This document shows positions 12,269 to 21,785 of a stretch of 64,000 bases of DNA, in pieces. The position numbers and the translations under genes were made by a program. The number at the start of each line of letters is the position of its first letter. Position 1 is the first letter of the stretch. This DNA comes from Sphingopyxis sp. HIX (GTDB lineage: Bacteria; Pseudomonadota; Alphaproteobacteria; Sphingomonadales; Sphingomonadaceae): NCBI RefSeq assembly GCF_001468285.1, contig NZ_LNSB01000001.1, forward strand, positions 124,001-188,000, written 5' to 3'. The notes beneath the pieces were generated by a model. The model saw nothing but the letters and a program-made list of their open reading frames with translations, was not told the DNA's origin and made no database searches.

Positions 12269-13576
12269 ATGAAATCCATAGTTGTCGCCGCGAGTCTCGT
12301 GGCGCTCGTTGCAGGCTCAAATTCCGCGCCCGCCGCTGCCCAGTCGGCAGCGACGGAGCTGGTGGGACCGCCTTCTTCCGCAGGCGAGGCCGTGCGTACC
12401 GGCCCGCTTCCCGCTCGATTGTCCCTCGCGCAGGCGATGGAGGAAGCCGACGCGCGCTCGCCGCGCGTGGTTGCCGCCGAAGCCGAAGTGGAGGCCGCTC
12501 GCGGTCGCCAGCGTCAGGCGGGCTATCGCTACAATCCGACGCTCAATGTCGATGTCGAGAATTTCGCAGGCACCGGCCCCTACTCGGGCCTGAACGGTCT
12601 CGAAACGACCGTGTCGGTCAATCAGCGTCTCGATATCGGGGGCCGGCGCCGGTCGCGCATGACGCTCGCCGACGCCGAGTTTCTGGCCGCGAAGTACAAG
12701 TTGGAGATTGCACGCGCAGATCTTGCGCTCGATGTCCGCAACCAGTTCGCGACCGCTCTCGCGGCCCGCGATAGCCTCGCGCTCGCACGCGAAAATGAAG
12801 CGCGTGCCCGCGAACTCGTCCGCGTGGCACAGGCCATGGTCGATACCGGCAACGAGCCGCCGCTCCGTGCGTTCCGCGCCAATGCGGCTCTCGTTCAGGC
12901 CACCGCCGAGCTACGCACGGCCGAGGCCGAAGAAAGGACCGCCCGGCGTTCGCTCGCGGCGCTCCTTGGAAGCTCGGTCCCGCCTGCCGAGTTGATGGAA
13001 GGCGATATGTGGGTGGCACCGGAGACGGTGGACTCGCTCGCGACGCTCGACGTTCGCTTGGCAGAAACCGAGAAGCTGATTGCTGAAGCGCGGCTCCAGG
13101 GGCAGCGCGCCGATGGCCGGCTCGATCCGTCGGTCGGCTTCGGGGTGCGTCAGCTTCGCGACACCGGCGATCGCGCATTGATCGCCAATGTTTCCGTGCC
13201 GCTCCCCGTCTTCGACCGCAACCGCGGCAACATCTCGGCAGCCAAATCCGATGTCGCCGCCGCCATTGCGCGGCGCGAGAATGCAGTGGTCAATGCTCAG
13301 GCGGAGATCGCCAATGCGCAGGCCGAACTCGAAGCCGCAGAGGCCCGCCTCGCGGCGCTTGAGGGTAGCGGCATCGAGCAGGCGCGCGAAGGTGTCCGGC
13401 TCGCCGAACTCAGCTACCGCGCCGGCAAGTCCTCGCTCGTCGAATATATCGACGCGCAGCAGGCCTATGCGGCAACGCAGGCCGAACTGATCGCGGCGCG
13501 CCAGGCCCGGGCCGAAGCCCGCGCCATCCTATCGCGCCAGGCAGCCGCCGACGGCGATGCGGATCATCAGCCATGA
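12269..13576 (+). CDS. czcC: CzcC-type outer-membrane channel (operon 2)
   Basis: A 435-aa TolC-family channel with a signal peptide (cleavage near AAAQS) and two outer-membrane efflux domains; the first begins LSLAQAMEEADARSP. It shares the PNPT/YNPT-DVENFAGTGPYSGL pattern with the czcC of operon 1 (NPTVSVDMDNGVGTGGYG), so the two are paralogues. It opens the second tripartite system; czcB starts 109 bases downstream. Confidence 0.93.
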   Translation: MKSIVVAASLVALVAGSNSAPAAAQSAATELVGPPSSAGEAVRTGPLPARLSLAQAMEEADARSPRVVAAEAEVEAARGRQRQAGYRYNPTLNVDVENFAGTGPYSGLNGLETTVSVNQRLDIGGRRRSRMTLADAEFLAAKYKLEIARADLALDVRNQFATALAARDSLALARENEARARELVRVAQAMVDTGNEPPLRAFRANAALVQATAELRTAEAEERTARRSLAALLGSSVPPAELMEGDMWVAPETVDSLATLDVRLAETEKLIAEARLQGQRADGRLDPSVGFGVRQLRDTGDRALIANVSVPLPVFDRNRGNISAAKSDVAAAIARRENAVVNAQAEIANAQAELEAAEARLAALEGSGIEQAREGVRLAELSYRAGKSSLVEYIDAQQAYAATQAELIAARQARAEARAILSRQAAADGDADHQP

Positions 13577-13685
13577 GCGCGCCGAGCCTTCCAGTGGACG
13601 GAGGCGCCTTCGCCATCGTCCTTCCAAGTCAACAGGGGTGCGCCGCCGGTCGGCGCGCGAACCGCATCAACAGCGGAGATAGAAT

Positions 13686-14855
13686 ATGATCACCAAGGAC
13701 AAGCGTCTCCTCGGCACTGTCGCGGGCGCCATGATACTCGCTGCCGTCACGGGCTTCGGCGTTGCACGCTGCACCGCCGACCCGGCCGCCGCGCCGGCTG
13801 CCGAAGGCGAAAAGGAAGCGGCGAGCGAAGCCCTTCCGAGCAGCCTCGCCATCACGCCCGAAGCGATCAAGGCCGCCGAGATCGGCGTCGAGACGATCGG
13901 CGCCGGCGGACTCGGTTCGGAAATCATCTCGCAAGCGACCGTTACCGCCGCGCCGAGCGGCGAGGCGATCGTCACCGCCCGCGCGGGCGGCGCGGTCACC
14001 CGTCTCTTCAAGCGGCTCGGCGATCCGGTCAGCGCCGGTGAGACGATCGCGATCGTGCAAAGCCGCGACGCCGCCCAGATTGCGGCCGAACGGATTGCCG
14101 CCGATGCGCGCTCGACGCTCGCGCAGAAAAATCTCCACCGCGAGAAGACCCTGTTCGACCAGAAGGTGTCGGCGCGCGTCGACTATGAGCAGGCGCAAGC
14201 CGAAGCCGCGGCCGCCGCGGCCGAAGCGCAGCGCGCGCGTGCCGCAGCGAGCGCCGCGCAGGTCACGCGCGATGGCAGCAGCGTCATCGTGGCAAGCCCG
14301 ATCTCGGGACGGATCACGGCCGAGAACGCCAGCCTTGGCGCCTTCGTTCAGCCCGAAACCGAATTGTTCCGCGTTGCCGATCCCAGCAAGGTGCAGATCG
14401 AGGCCGCCGTCGGTCCGGCCGATGCCCAGCGGCTCTCGCCCGGAGACCGTGCGATCATCGAACTTCCCGACGGACGGACGATCGATGCCCGCGTGCGCGC
14501 CGTCACGCCCGGCCTGTCGGGCGACACGCGCTCGGCAACCGCCGTGCTCGACGTACCCGGGGCGCTCCAGCCGGGCTTGGCGGTCCGGGTGCGGCTGCTT
14601 CCGAGCCGCGGCGCCGAAACCGGTGGGCCGGCCCGTATCGTGATCGCGGACGAAGCCCTCCAGACGCTCGAAGGCCGCGACGTGGTGTTCGTCCGCACGA
14701 AGGACGGCTTCCGCGCGCAGCAGGTGACCGTCGGCCAGCGCAGCGCGGGCCGTGTCGAAATCCTCGCCGGGCTGAAGCCGGGCCAGATCGTCGCGACCAA
14801 GAACGCATTCCTGCTCAAGGCCGAACTCGGCAAGGGCGCGGGCGAGGAGGAATAA
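13686..14855 (+). CDS. czcB: CzcB-type periplasmic adaptor (operon 2)
   Basis: A 389-aa RND adaptor. The N terminus has a membrane anchor (TVAGAMILAAVTGFGVARC) that could be a lipoprotein signal, then a lipoyl-like half motif, an Ala-rich coiled-coil hairpin (residues about 135-195) and the beta-barrel and membrane-proximal domains (VFVRTKDGFRAQQVTVGQR). Unlike the operon 1 adaptor it lacks the acidic His-rich N-terminal extension, which suggests a different metal range. Its 3' end carries the GGAGGA ribosome site for czcA. Confidence 0.92.
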   Translation: MITKDKRLLGTVAGAMILAAVTGFGVARCTADPAAAPAAEGEKEAASEALPSSLAITPEAIKAAEIGVETIGAGGLGSEIISQATVTAAPSGEAIVTARAGGAVTRLFKRLGDPVSAGETIAIVQSRDAAQIAAERIAADARSTLAQKNLHREKTLFDQKVSARVDYEQAQAEAAAAAAEAQRARAAASAAQVTRDGSSVIVASPISGRITAENASLGAFVQPETELFRVADPSKVQIEAAVGPADAQRLSPGDRAIIELPDGRTIDARVRAVTPGLSGDTRSATAVLDVPGALQPGLAVRVRLLPSRGAETGGPARIVIADEALQTLEGRDVVFVRTKDGFRAQQVTVGQRSAGRVEILAGLKPGQIVATKNAFLLKAELGKGAGEEE

Positions 14856-14858
14856 ACC

Positions 14859-17800
14859 GTGATCGCGAAACTGATGGCGCTATCCGTCCGCGCGCGCTGG
14901 GCGGTACTCTTTCTCTTCCTCGTGATCGCGGGACTCGGCGTATGGCAGCTCACCAAGCTGCCGATCGACGCGGTTCCCGACATCACCAACAAGCAGGTGC
15001 AAATCAACACGATCGATCCGCGTCTCTCGCCGGTCGAAATCGAGAAGCTCGTAACCTATCCGATCGAAATCTCGCTCGCCGGCATTCCGGGGCTCGAGAC
15101 GACACGCTCGATCTCGCGCAACGGCTTCAGCCAGGTGACGGCAATCTTCACCGATGAAACCGACCTCTATTTCGCGCGCCAGCAGGTGGGCGAACGGCTT
15201 CTCCAGGCGGGCGAGAATCTTCCCGACGGGGCCCAGCCGCAGATCGGTCCCGTCACGACGGGTCTCGGCGAGGTCGTCATGTACACCGTCGGCTACAAAA
15301 ATCCCGACGGGAAGGGCGCCAAGAAGGTCGCGGGCCAACCAGGTTGGCAACCCGACGGCAGCTATCTGACCCCCGAGGGCGATATCCTCACCGACGAGAT
15401 CGCCAAATCGGGCTATCTTCGCACGGTCCAGGACTGGATCGTCAGCCCGCAATTGAAGTCGGTCGGCGGCGTCGCCGGCGTCGACTCGATCGGCGGCTAT
15501 GCCAAGACCTTCGTGGTCGAACCCGATCCGACCCGCCTCACCAGCTACGGCATTTCCTATAGCGAACTGGGCGAAGCCCTTGAACGCGCCAACCTCGCGG
15601 TCGGTGCCAACTACTATAACCGGGCAGGCGAGGCCTATCTCGTGCGCGTCGATGCACGCGTCCGCTCGGTCGACGAAATCCGCAACGCCGTCGTCGCGAC
15701 GCGCGGCGGCGTGCCCGTGACGGTTGGACAGCTCGCCAATGTGAAGATCGGCGGCGACCTCAGAACCGGTGCGGGCAGCATGAACGGCAAGGAGGCGGTC
15801 ATCGGGACCGTGCTCATGCTGATCGGGCAGAATAGCCGCACTGTTGCGGAGGATGTTTCGGCGAAGATCGCGCAGGTGTCGAAGACCCTGCCGCCCGGCG
15901 TCGAAGTGAAGGTGGTACTCGACCGCGCCAAGCTCGTGAACGCAACCGTCGGCACGGTTGAAAAGAACCTCACCGAAGGCGCGCTGCTCGTAGCGGCCGC
16001 GCTCTTCTTCCTGCTCGGCAACTGGCGCGCCGCGATCATCGCGGTGCTCGTCATTCCCTTCTCCTTCCTGATGATGGCGATGGGCATGAACGCCTTCCGG
16101 GTCCCCGGTAACCTGATGAGCCTCGGCGCGCTCGACTTCGGTCTGATCGTCGACGGGGCGGTGATCATCATCGAAAACTGCCTCGCCAGACTGGCGCACC
16201 GGCAGGAGCATGAAGGGAGATTGCTCAACCTTCGCGAACGTCTCGAGGAGACGATGCGCGCGAGCCAGGAGATGATCAAACCGACCGTCTTCGGCCAGGC
16301 GATCATCCTACTGGCCTTCGCGCCGTTGCTGATGTTTACGGGCGTCGAGGGGAAGACCTTCTCGCCGATGGCCATCACCATCATGCTCGCGCTCGTTGCG
16401 GCCTTCATTCTCGCGATCACCCTGGTTCCGGCGCTTGTCGCGCTGATGATTCGCGGCAAGGTTGCCGAGAAGGAAGTCTGGGCGATCCGCAAGTCGAAGG
16501 AGCGCTACCTGCCCTTGCTCGACAAGGCGCTCGCCAAGCCGTGGGCTTTCATCGCCGGCGGCTTTGCCTTCTTCGTCCTTGCGATCCCGGCGTTCGGACT
16601 GCTCGGCTCGGAATTCATTCCGCAGCTCGACGAGAAGAATATGGCGCTTGCCTCGACGCGCGTGCCTTCGGTGAGCCTCGAACAGTCTCTGGTCATGCAG
16701 CGCAACGTCGAGACGGCGATCTCGAGCCTGCCCGAAGTCGAGCTGATGTTTTCGAAGACGGGTACGGCCGAGGTGGCGACCGACCCGATGCCGCCGAACA
16801 TCTCCGACGGTTTCGTGATCCTGAAACCCCAGGATCAGTGGCCGGCAGGTGTCGATTCGAAGGCCGATGTCGTCGAGCGTATCGAGAAAGCCGCTGGCGG
16901 CCAGCTCGGCCAGCTTTATGAAGTCAGCCAGCCGATCCAGCTTCGTTTCAACGAACTGATCGCGGGCGTTCGCGGCGACGTGGCCATCAAGCTCTACGGG
17001 GACGACCTCGACAAGATGTCGCTCGCGGCGAACGAGATGGTGCGCGTGCTCCAGGGCATACCGGGTGCGGGCAGCGTCAAGGCCGACCAAGTGGGCGGCG
17101 CTCCGACGCTCGACGTGAAGCTCGATCGCAATGCGATCGCGCGCTACGGTCTCTCGGTACAGGAGGTTGCCGATACGGTGTCGGCGGCGCTCGGCGGGCG
17201 GGAATCCGGCCTGCTCTATGAGGGCGACAGGCGCTTCGACATCACGGTTCGCGTCCCCGACGCGACCCGGGTCAATCTCGACGACATCCGCGCGCTGCCC
17301 GTGTTGCTGCCCTCCGAGGGCGGCAATCGCGGACAGATACCGCTCGCCCAGGTGGCGCAGATCCGGCTGACCGAAGGGCTCAACCAGATCAGCCGCGAAA
17401 ATGGCAAGCGGCGCGTCGTCGTGCAGGTGAACCTCGAAGGCCGCGATGCGGGATCCTTCGTGGCCGAAGCGCAGGCGAAGATCGCCAATGTGAAGCTTCC
17501 GGCGGGCTATTACCTCGAATGGGGCGGGCAGTTCGAAAGTCTGCAGGCCGCATCGCAGCGGCTCTCGATCGTGGTGCCGCTCTGCTTCGCGGGCATCTTC
17601 ATCCTGCTTTACATGGCGCTCGGCACGTTCGGGCGCGCGACCGCCGTGTTCCTCGCCGTGCCGCTTGGGCTCGCGGGCGGGGTGTTCACTCTCGCGCTTA
17701 CGGGCATCAACTTCTCGGTGTCGGCGGCGGTGGGCTTCATCTGCCTTGCCGGCGTCGCGGTGCTCAACGGTCTCGTCGTCATGACGGCGATCCGCGAACG

Positions 17801-18101
17801 GCTCGAGAATGATGTCCCGCTCACGGAGGCAATCCGCGAGGGCATGACCGAGAAGATGCGTGCGGTGATCATGACCGGCTTCGTGCCCGCGATCGGCTTC
17901 GTGCCGATGGCGATCGCGACCGGCACGGGTGCCGAGGTGCAGAAGCCTCTCGCGACGACCGTCATCGGCGGTCTCATCGCGGCGACCATCCTGACGCTGC
18001 TCGTTCTCCCCGCGATCGCAAAAGTCGTCCTCGGGGCGAACTGGCAGCCGAAGTTCCTCAAGCGAAAAGCGGAGTCGGCGGTCCAGCCGGTCACGGAATA
18101 G
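14859..18101 (+). CDS. czcA: CzcA-type HME-RND efflux pump (operon 2)
   Basis: A 1080-aa RND pump with the divalent-cation signature [15 protein letters not shown] (D426, D432, E439). It is longer than the first CzcA because of an insertion around residues 145-185 (NPDGKGAKKVAGQPG onward) in the periplasmic domain. The start is GTG 14859, three bases after the czcB stop, with GGAGGA upstream. Zn/Cd/Co/Ni export is expected; which ion cannot be settled by eye. Confidence 0.94.
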   Translation: MIAKLMALSVRARWAVLFLFLVIAGLGVWQLTKLPIDAVPDITNKQVQINTIDPRLSPVEIEKLVTYPIEISLAGIPGLETTRSISRNGFSQVTAIFTDETDLYFARQQVGERLLQAGENLPDGAQPQIGPVTTGLGEVVMYTVGYKNPDGKGAKKVAGQPGWQPDGSYLTPEGDILTDEIAKSGYLRTVQDWIVSPQLKSVGGVAGVDSIGGYAKTFVVEPDPTRLTSYGISYSELGEALERANLAVGANYYNRAGEAYLVRVDARVRSVDEIRNAVVATRGGVPVTVGQLANVKIGGDLRTGAGSMNGKEAVIGTVLMLIGQNSRTVAEDVSAKIAQVSKTLPPGVEVKVVLDRAKLVNATVGTVEKNLTEGALLVAAALFFLLGNWRAAIIAVLVIPFSFLMMAMGMNAFRVPGNLMSLGALDFGLIVDGAVIIIENCLARLAHRQEHEGRLLNLRERLEETMRASQEMIKPTVFGQAIILLAFAPLLMFTGVEGKTFSPMAITIMLALVAAFILAITLVPALVALMIRGKVAEKEVWAIRKSKERYLPLLDKALAKPWAFIAGGFAFFVLAIPAFGLLGSEFIPQLDEKNMALASTRVPSVSLEQSLVMQRNVETAISSLPEVELMFSKTGTAEVATDPMPPNISDGFVILKPQDQWPAGVDSKADVVERIEKAAGGQLGQLYEVSQPIQLRFNELIAGVRGDVAIKLYGDDLDKMSLAANEMVRVLQGIPGAGSVKADQVGGAPTLDVKLDRNAIARYGLSVQEVADTVSAALGGRESGLLYEGDRRFDITVRVPDATRVNLDDIRALPVLLPSEGGNRGQIPLAQVAQIRLTEGLNQISRENGKRRVVVQVNLEGRDAGSFVAEAQAKIANVKLPAGYYLEWGGQFESLQAASQRLSIVVPLCFAGIFILLYMALGTFGRATAVFLAVPLGLAGGVFTLALTGINFSVSAAVGFICLAGVAVLNGLVVMTAIRERLENDVPLTEAIREGMTEKMRAVIMTGFVPAIGFVPMAIATGTGAEVQKPLATTVIGGLIAATILTLLVLPAIAKVVLGANWQPKFLKRKAESAVQPVTE

Positions 18102-18113
18102 GGAGAGACTGTC

Positions 18114-18458
18114 ATGACAAAAGCATCCAAGCTCTTGCGCATCTACACCGATGAATCCGCCTTCTTCGGTGATCAGCGGGTCTTCGAGTTCATTTCCGAA
18201 CTCGCTCGCCAGCAAAAGCTGGCAGGCGTTACGGTGCTCGAAGCGGTTCTCGGTTTCGGTCGCTCGGCGCATCTCCACCGCAAGCATGCGCTGGAGAATG
18301 ACCGGGCGGTCGTGATCGAGATCATCGACGAGGAGCAGCGGCTCCGCGACTTTGCGGCGCAGCTGACCGAAATACCGGACATCGGGCTCATCACGCTCGA
18401 AGCGGTCGAAATCCTCGGCGGGAAATCCGCCGCGGAGCCCCCCGATGTTCAGAGCTGA
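18114..18458 (+). CDS. DUF190 (PII-like fold) protein
   Basis: A 114-aa cytoplasmic protein matching DUF190 (LLRIYTDESAFFGDQRVFEF..., GVTVLEAVLGFG, VVIEIIDEEQ...I). DUF190 members adopt a PII-like ferredoxin fold and often accompany transporters, suggesting nucleotide- or ligand-dependent modulation. It begins 12 bases after czcA, so it is cotranscribed with czc operon 2. A regulatory role on the pump is inferred. Confidence 0.9.
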   Translation: MTKASKLLRIYTDESAFFGDQRVFEFISELARQQKLAGVTVLEAVLGFGRSAHLHRKHALENDRAVVIEIIDEEQRLRDFAAQLTEIPDIGLITLEAVEILGGKSAAEPPDVQS

Positions 18459-18539
18459 CCGGCATCTTGCCGGTCTACACCGCGGCGCAGGTCCCCGGCC
18501 TGCGTCGCGGACCAGCTCGTGCGAGCGAGGAGGTCTCCG

Positions 18540-19010
18540 ATGTTCTCGGTAGGCACCTCGCTCCGCTTGCCGGTCCCGATCGGGCGGGTCTGGCGACTGC
18601 TCGTCGATATCGAGCGGTACGACGACTGGCATCCGACGCTCCGTTTCACCGATCGTCCGGGAGATGATGAGCGCGTAGGCTATGTCTATTCTCCGCGCGG
18701 GAAGCGGGGTCCGGAATTTGCATCCGAGGGGCGGATAACCGGCCTCGACTGGCTGACGGGCTTCTCCTGGCGGACAGGCACGCGCGGGCTGCTCGTCATC
18801 GAGGAGAGCTACCGGCTCGAAAAGCTCGGCCAAGGGGTGGAGGTTACCCATCGCCTGGAATGCGCGGGTCTCTTCTCATGGCTCGGCTATCCCATTCTGC
18901 GGCGGGTTTGCAGCGTTTTTCTCAAGCGCTCGAACATGGCGCTCGAACAGCAACTCCGTCGCACGACAGTTCAGTCCCGCTACGCGCGGCCAAGCGGGCG
19001 CCGCGCATGA
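18540..19010 (+). CDS. SRPBCC (START-like) domain protein A
   Basis: A 156-aa polyketide-cyclase/START-fold protein (LPVPIGRVWRLLVDIERYDDWHP at the N terminus is typical), with a hydrophobic pocket for a small ligand or lipid. ATG 18540 has GAGGAGG six bases upstream; an in-frame start at 18519 is less likely. It is related to the SRPBCC protein at 24979, sharing the HR-x-C-x-G-x-F-W-L pattern. No catalytic motif is visible. Association with metal efflux genes is by position only. Confidence 0.85.
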   Translation: MFSVGTSLRLPVPIGRVWRLLVDIERYDDWHPTLRFTDRPGDDERVGYVYSPRGKRGPEFASEGRITGLDWLTGFSWRTGTRGLLVIEESYRLEKLGQGVEVTHRLECAGLFSWLGYPILRRVCSVFLKRSNMALEQQLRRTTVQSRYARPSGRRA

Positions 19011-19089
19011 TCTTGAATTCGAAACCTGGCCGTCGGAGGCCCCTCTCAATCGCCCCCCTCACCACGGGCAGGGATTTCCGGCTGTCAGG

Positions 19090-19134
19090 GAGGTGCGGGA
19101 GCCGGGTCGCATCCCGCAATGGCTCCCGCACCTC
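19090..19134 (+). terminator. strong hairpin downstream of czc operon 2
   Basis: Perfect 14-bp inverted repeat, GAGGTGCGGGAGCC (19090-19103) and GGCTCCCGCACCTC (19121-19134), with a 17-base loop. It separates the czc-2/DUF190/SRPBCC unit from the P-type ATPase. There is no long T-run after it, so a terminator role is likely but not certain. Confidence 0.65.
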
Positions 19135-19200
19135 ATCCTGCCGCGCGTTTAACATGCGCCCGGATCGCATTGCCGACCGCCAACAGAAAAGGATGGCATC

Positions 19201-21741
19201 ATGAGTGACCAGTTGCGGCTCGATATTCCGCTTCTCCTCCCCGAAGTCGCCGATACCGCCGACCGCTGCGTCGCGCGCCTGACGAGCGAACTCGAAGGAC
19301 GCGAAGGCGTCGACAAGGTCCATGTTGTCCGCTCAAGCGACGGTTCGCCGCCACAGCTCTGCATCCATTACCGTCCGGATATTCTCCCGCTCGAACGCGT
19401 GCGGCAGCTCGCGCGCAGCGCCGGTGCCGAGCTCACCGGCCAGTATCAGCATCTCTTCTGGGATGACCTCGAAGGCGTCGGCCACGCCCGTCGCGCGCGG
19501 ACGATCGGACTGAAGCTTCGCGAAATGCCGGGCGTGATCGAGGCCGAAGTCGGCGCCGCCGGTACGCTGCGCGCCGAGTTCCAGCGCTCGGAGACCTCCA
19601 TCGAAATGATCAGAAAGACACTCTCGGATATGGGCGTCACTCAGAAATCGACTGCCGTCGCCGCGGCTGCCCCGGCACAAGCCGCCCACCAACATGGCGA
19701 TGATGGCCATGACCATGGTCCGGATCACGCGCATGGGCCAGATCACAAACATGGCCATACGGGCGAGGATAGCCACGACCATGGCCATGATCATGGCGGC
19801 ATCTTCGGCGAGCGGACCGAGCTGATCTTCGCGCTGCTGTGCGGTCTCGTCCTCGGCATCGGCTTTGCGATCGAGAAGCTCGCCGCGGCGCCGGAGTGGG
19901 TGCCGCTCGCATTCTATATTGCCGCTTATGGCTTCGGTGGCTGGTTCACTGTCCGCGAGGCCATCGAGAATCTGAAGCTCAAGCGCTTCGAGATCGACAC
20001 GCTGATGCTCGTCGCCGCGGCCGGCGCTGCCGCGCTTGGTGCGTGGGCCGAAGGCGCGCTGCTCCTCTTCCTCTTCAGCCTCGGCCATGCGCTCGAACAT
20101 TATGCCATGGGCCGCGCCAAGCGCGCAATCGAGGCGCTTGCGGAGCTGGCGCCGCAGACCGCGACGGTGAAGGATGCCGACGGGACGGCTCGCGAAGTCC
20201 CGGTCGAGCAGCTGGCGATTGGCGACACCGTCATCGTCAAGCCCAACGAGCGTCTTGCCGCCGACGGCTTCGTCGTCGTTGGCCGCACGGCGATAGATCA
20301 GGCTCCGGTGACCGGCGAGAGCGTCCCCGTCGACAAGGAACCGGTGGCCGATCGTGCGCAGGCCGCGGCAAAGCCCGATGCACTCGACGCAAAATATCGC
20401 GTCTTCGCGGGCACCATCAACGGCTATGGCGCGATCGAGATCGCGGTAACCCGTCTTGCGGCCGATACCACGCTCGCTAAGGTCGTGAAGATGGTGAGCG
20501 AGGCGGAAACGCAGAAATCGCCGACCCAGCGCTTCACCGACAAGTTCGAGCGCATCTTCGTGCCGAGCGTGCTCGCGCTTGTGTTCGTCCTGCTCTTCGC
20601 CTGGGTCGTTGTCGACGAGCCGTTCCGCGACAGCTTCTATCGCGCCATGGCGGTCCTTGTCGCGGCAAGCCCGTGCGCGCTCGCGATCGCGACGCCGAGT
20701 GCCGTCCTGTCGGGCGTTGCGCGTGCGGCGCGCGGCGGCGTGCTGGTCAAAGGCGGTGGCCCGCTCGAAAATCTCGGCTCGCTGACCGCGCTGGCGTTCG
20801 ACAAGACGGGAACGCTCACCGAAGGAAAGCCGCGCATCACCGACGTCCTGCCGGCCAGCGGCGTGCCGAAGGAGGAACTGCTGCGGATCGCGGTGGCGGT
20901 CGAGCGGCTGAGCGATCATCCGCTTGCCGCTGCCATCGCGCGCGATGGCGAGGCCATGCTGACGTCGACGCGCGTACCGGTGGCGGACGACCTTAACAGC
21001 CTGACGGGTCGCGGCGTCACGGCAAAGGTCGAGGGCGAAACCGTCCTGATCGGCAAGGCCGAAATGTTCGGTGCCGACGGCATCGCGCCGATCGGCGGCG
21101 AAGTGGCGGCTGCGATCGCCGGCCTCCGCGAGCAGGGCCGCACGACGATGGTCGTTCGTATGGGCGACCGCGATCTTGGCGCGATCGGTCTGATGGACAC
21201 GCCGCGCGAAGCGGCGCGCACCGCGATCGCCAAACTGCGCGAGCTCGGCATCGGCCGGATGATCATGATTTCGGGCGATCACCAGAAGGTCGCGGAATCG
21301 ATTGCCGCCGAGGTCGGGATCGACGAGGCCTGGGGCGACCTGATGCCCGATCAGAAGGTCGACGCCATTCGCGACCTCAAGGCGCAGCAGCCGGTCGCCA
21401 TGGTCGGTGACGGCGTCAATGACGCACCGGCGATGGCGAGCGCCACCGTCGGGATCGCGATGGGCGCCGCGGGGTCCGATGTTGCCCTCGAAACCGCCGA
21501 CGTCGCGCTGATGGCCGATGACCTCGCTCATCTGCCGTTCGCGATCGGACTTAGCCGCCAGACGCGCCGCATCATCCGCCAGAATCTGGTGGTCAGCCTC
21601 GGCGTCGTCGTGGTCCTCGTGCCGGCGACGATCTTCGGACTCGGAATCGGTGCGGCGGTCGCGGCGCACGAAGGCTCGACCCTCGTCGTCGTCGCCAACG
21701 CGCTTCGCCTGCTCGCCTATCGCGATCGCAGCATGGGCTGA
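19201..21741 (+). CDS. P1B-4-type heavy-metal ATPase with His-rich insert
   Basis: An 846-aa P-type ATPase exporting metal across the inner membrane. The TM6 metal motif is SPC (S490-P491-C492) rather than CPC, and the last helices carry HEGST (H823) before NALRLL; both mark the P1B-4 group (Co, also Zn/Cd/Fe). The phosphorylated Asp is D534 in DKTGTLT, and [10 protein letters not shown] is present. A His-rich stretch (residues about 163-199, 13 His, GHDHGPDHAHG) precedes TM1. The N terminus lacks GxxCxxC. It probably supports Co/Zn efflux with the neighbouring czc operons. Confidence 0.93.
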   Translation: MSDQLRLDIPLLLPEVADTADRCVARLTSELEGREGVDKVHVVRSSDGSPPQLCIHYRPDILPLERVRQLARSAGAELTGQYQHLFWDDLEGVGHARRARTIGLKLREMPGVIEAEVGAAGTLRAEFQRSETSIEMIRKTLSDMGVTQKSTAVAAAAPAQAAHQHGDDGHDHGPDHAHGPDHKHGHTGEDSHDHGHDHGGIFGERTELIFALLCGLVLGIGFAIEKLAAAPEWVPLAFYIAAYGFGGWFTVREAIENLKLKRFEIDTLMLVAAAGAAALGAWAEGALLLFLFSLGHALEHYAMGRAKRAIEALAELAPQTATVKDADGTAREVPVEQLAIGDTVIVKPNERLAADGFVVVGRTAIDQAPVTGESVPVDKEPVADRAQAAAKPDALDAKYRVFAGTINGYGAIEIAVTRLAADTTLAKVVKMVSEAETQKSPTQRFTDKFERIFVPSVLALVFVLLFAWVVVDEPFRDSFYRAMAVLVAASPCALAIATPSAVLSGVARAARGGVLVKGGGPLENLGSLTALAFDKTGTLTEGKPRITDVLPASGVPKEELLRIAVAVERLSDHPLAAAIARDGEAMLTSTRVPVADDLNSLTGRGVTAKVEGETVLIGKAEMFGADGIAPIGGEVAAAIAGLREQGRTTMVVRMGDRDLGAIGLMDTPREAARTAIAKLRELGIGRMIMISGDHQKVAESIAAEVGIDEAWGDLMPDQKVDAIRDLKAQQPVAMVGDGVNDAPAMASATVGIAMGAAGSDVALETADVALMADDLAHLPFAIGLSRQTRRIIRQNLVVSLGVVVVLVPATIFGLGIGAAVAAHEGSTLVVVANALRLLAYRDRSMG

Positions 21742-21785
21742 GGGCGCACAGTCGCGGTGGGATCGAACCGGAAGGGGGAGAGAGG

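Noticed and set aside
16308..18851. 847-codon minus-strand open frame opposite czcA of operon 2
   Set aside because: Antisense of a certain RND pump; the translation is Arg/Asp/His-rich low complexity caused by GC-rich codons.
19333..21669. 778-codon minus-strand open frame opposite the P1B-4 ATPase
   Set aside because: Antisense shadow of an ATPase with all catalytic motifs.
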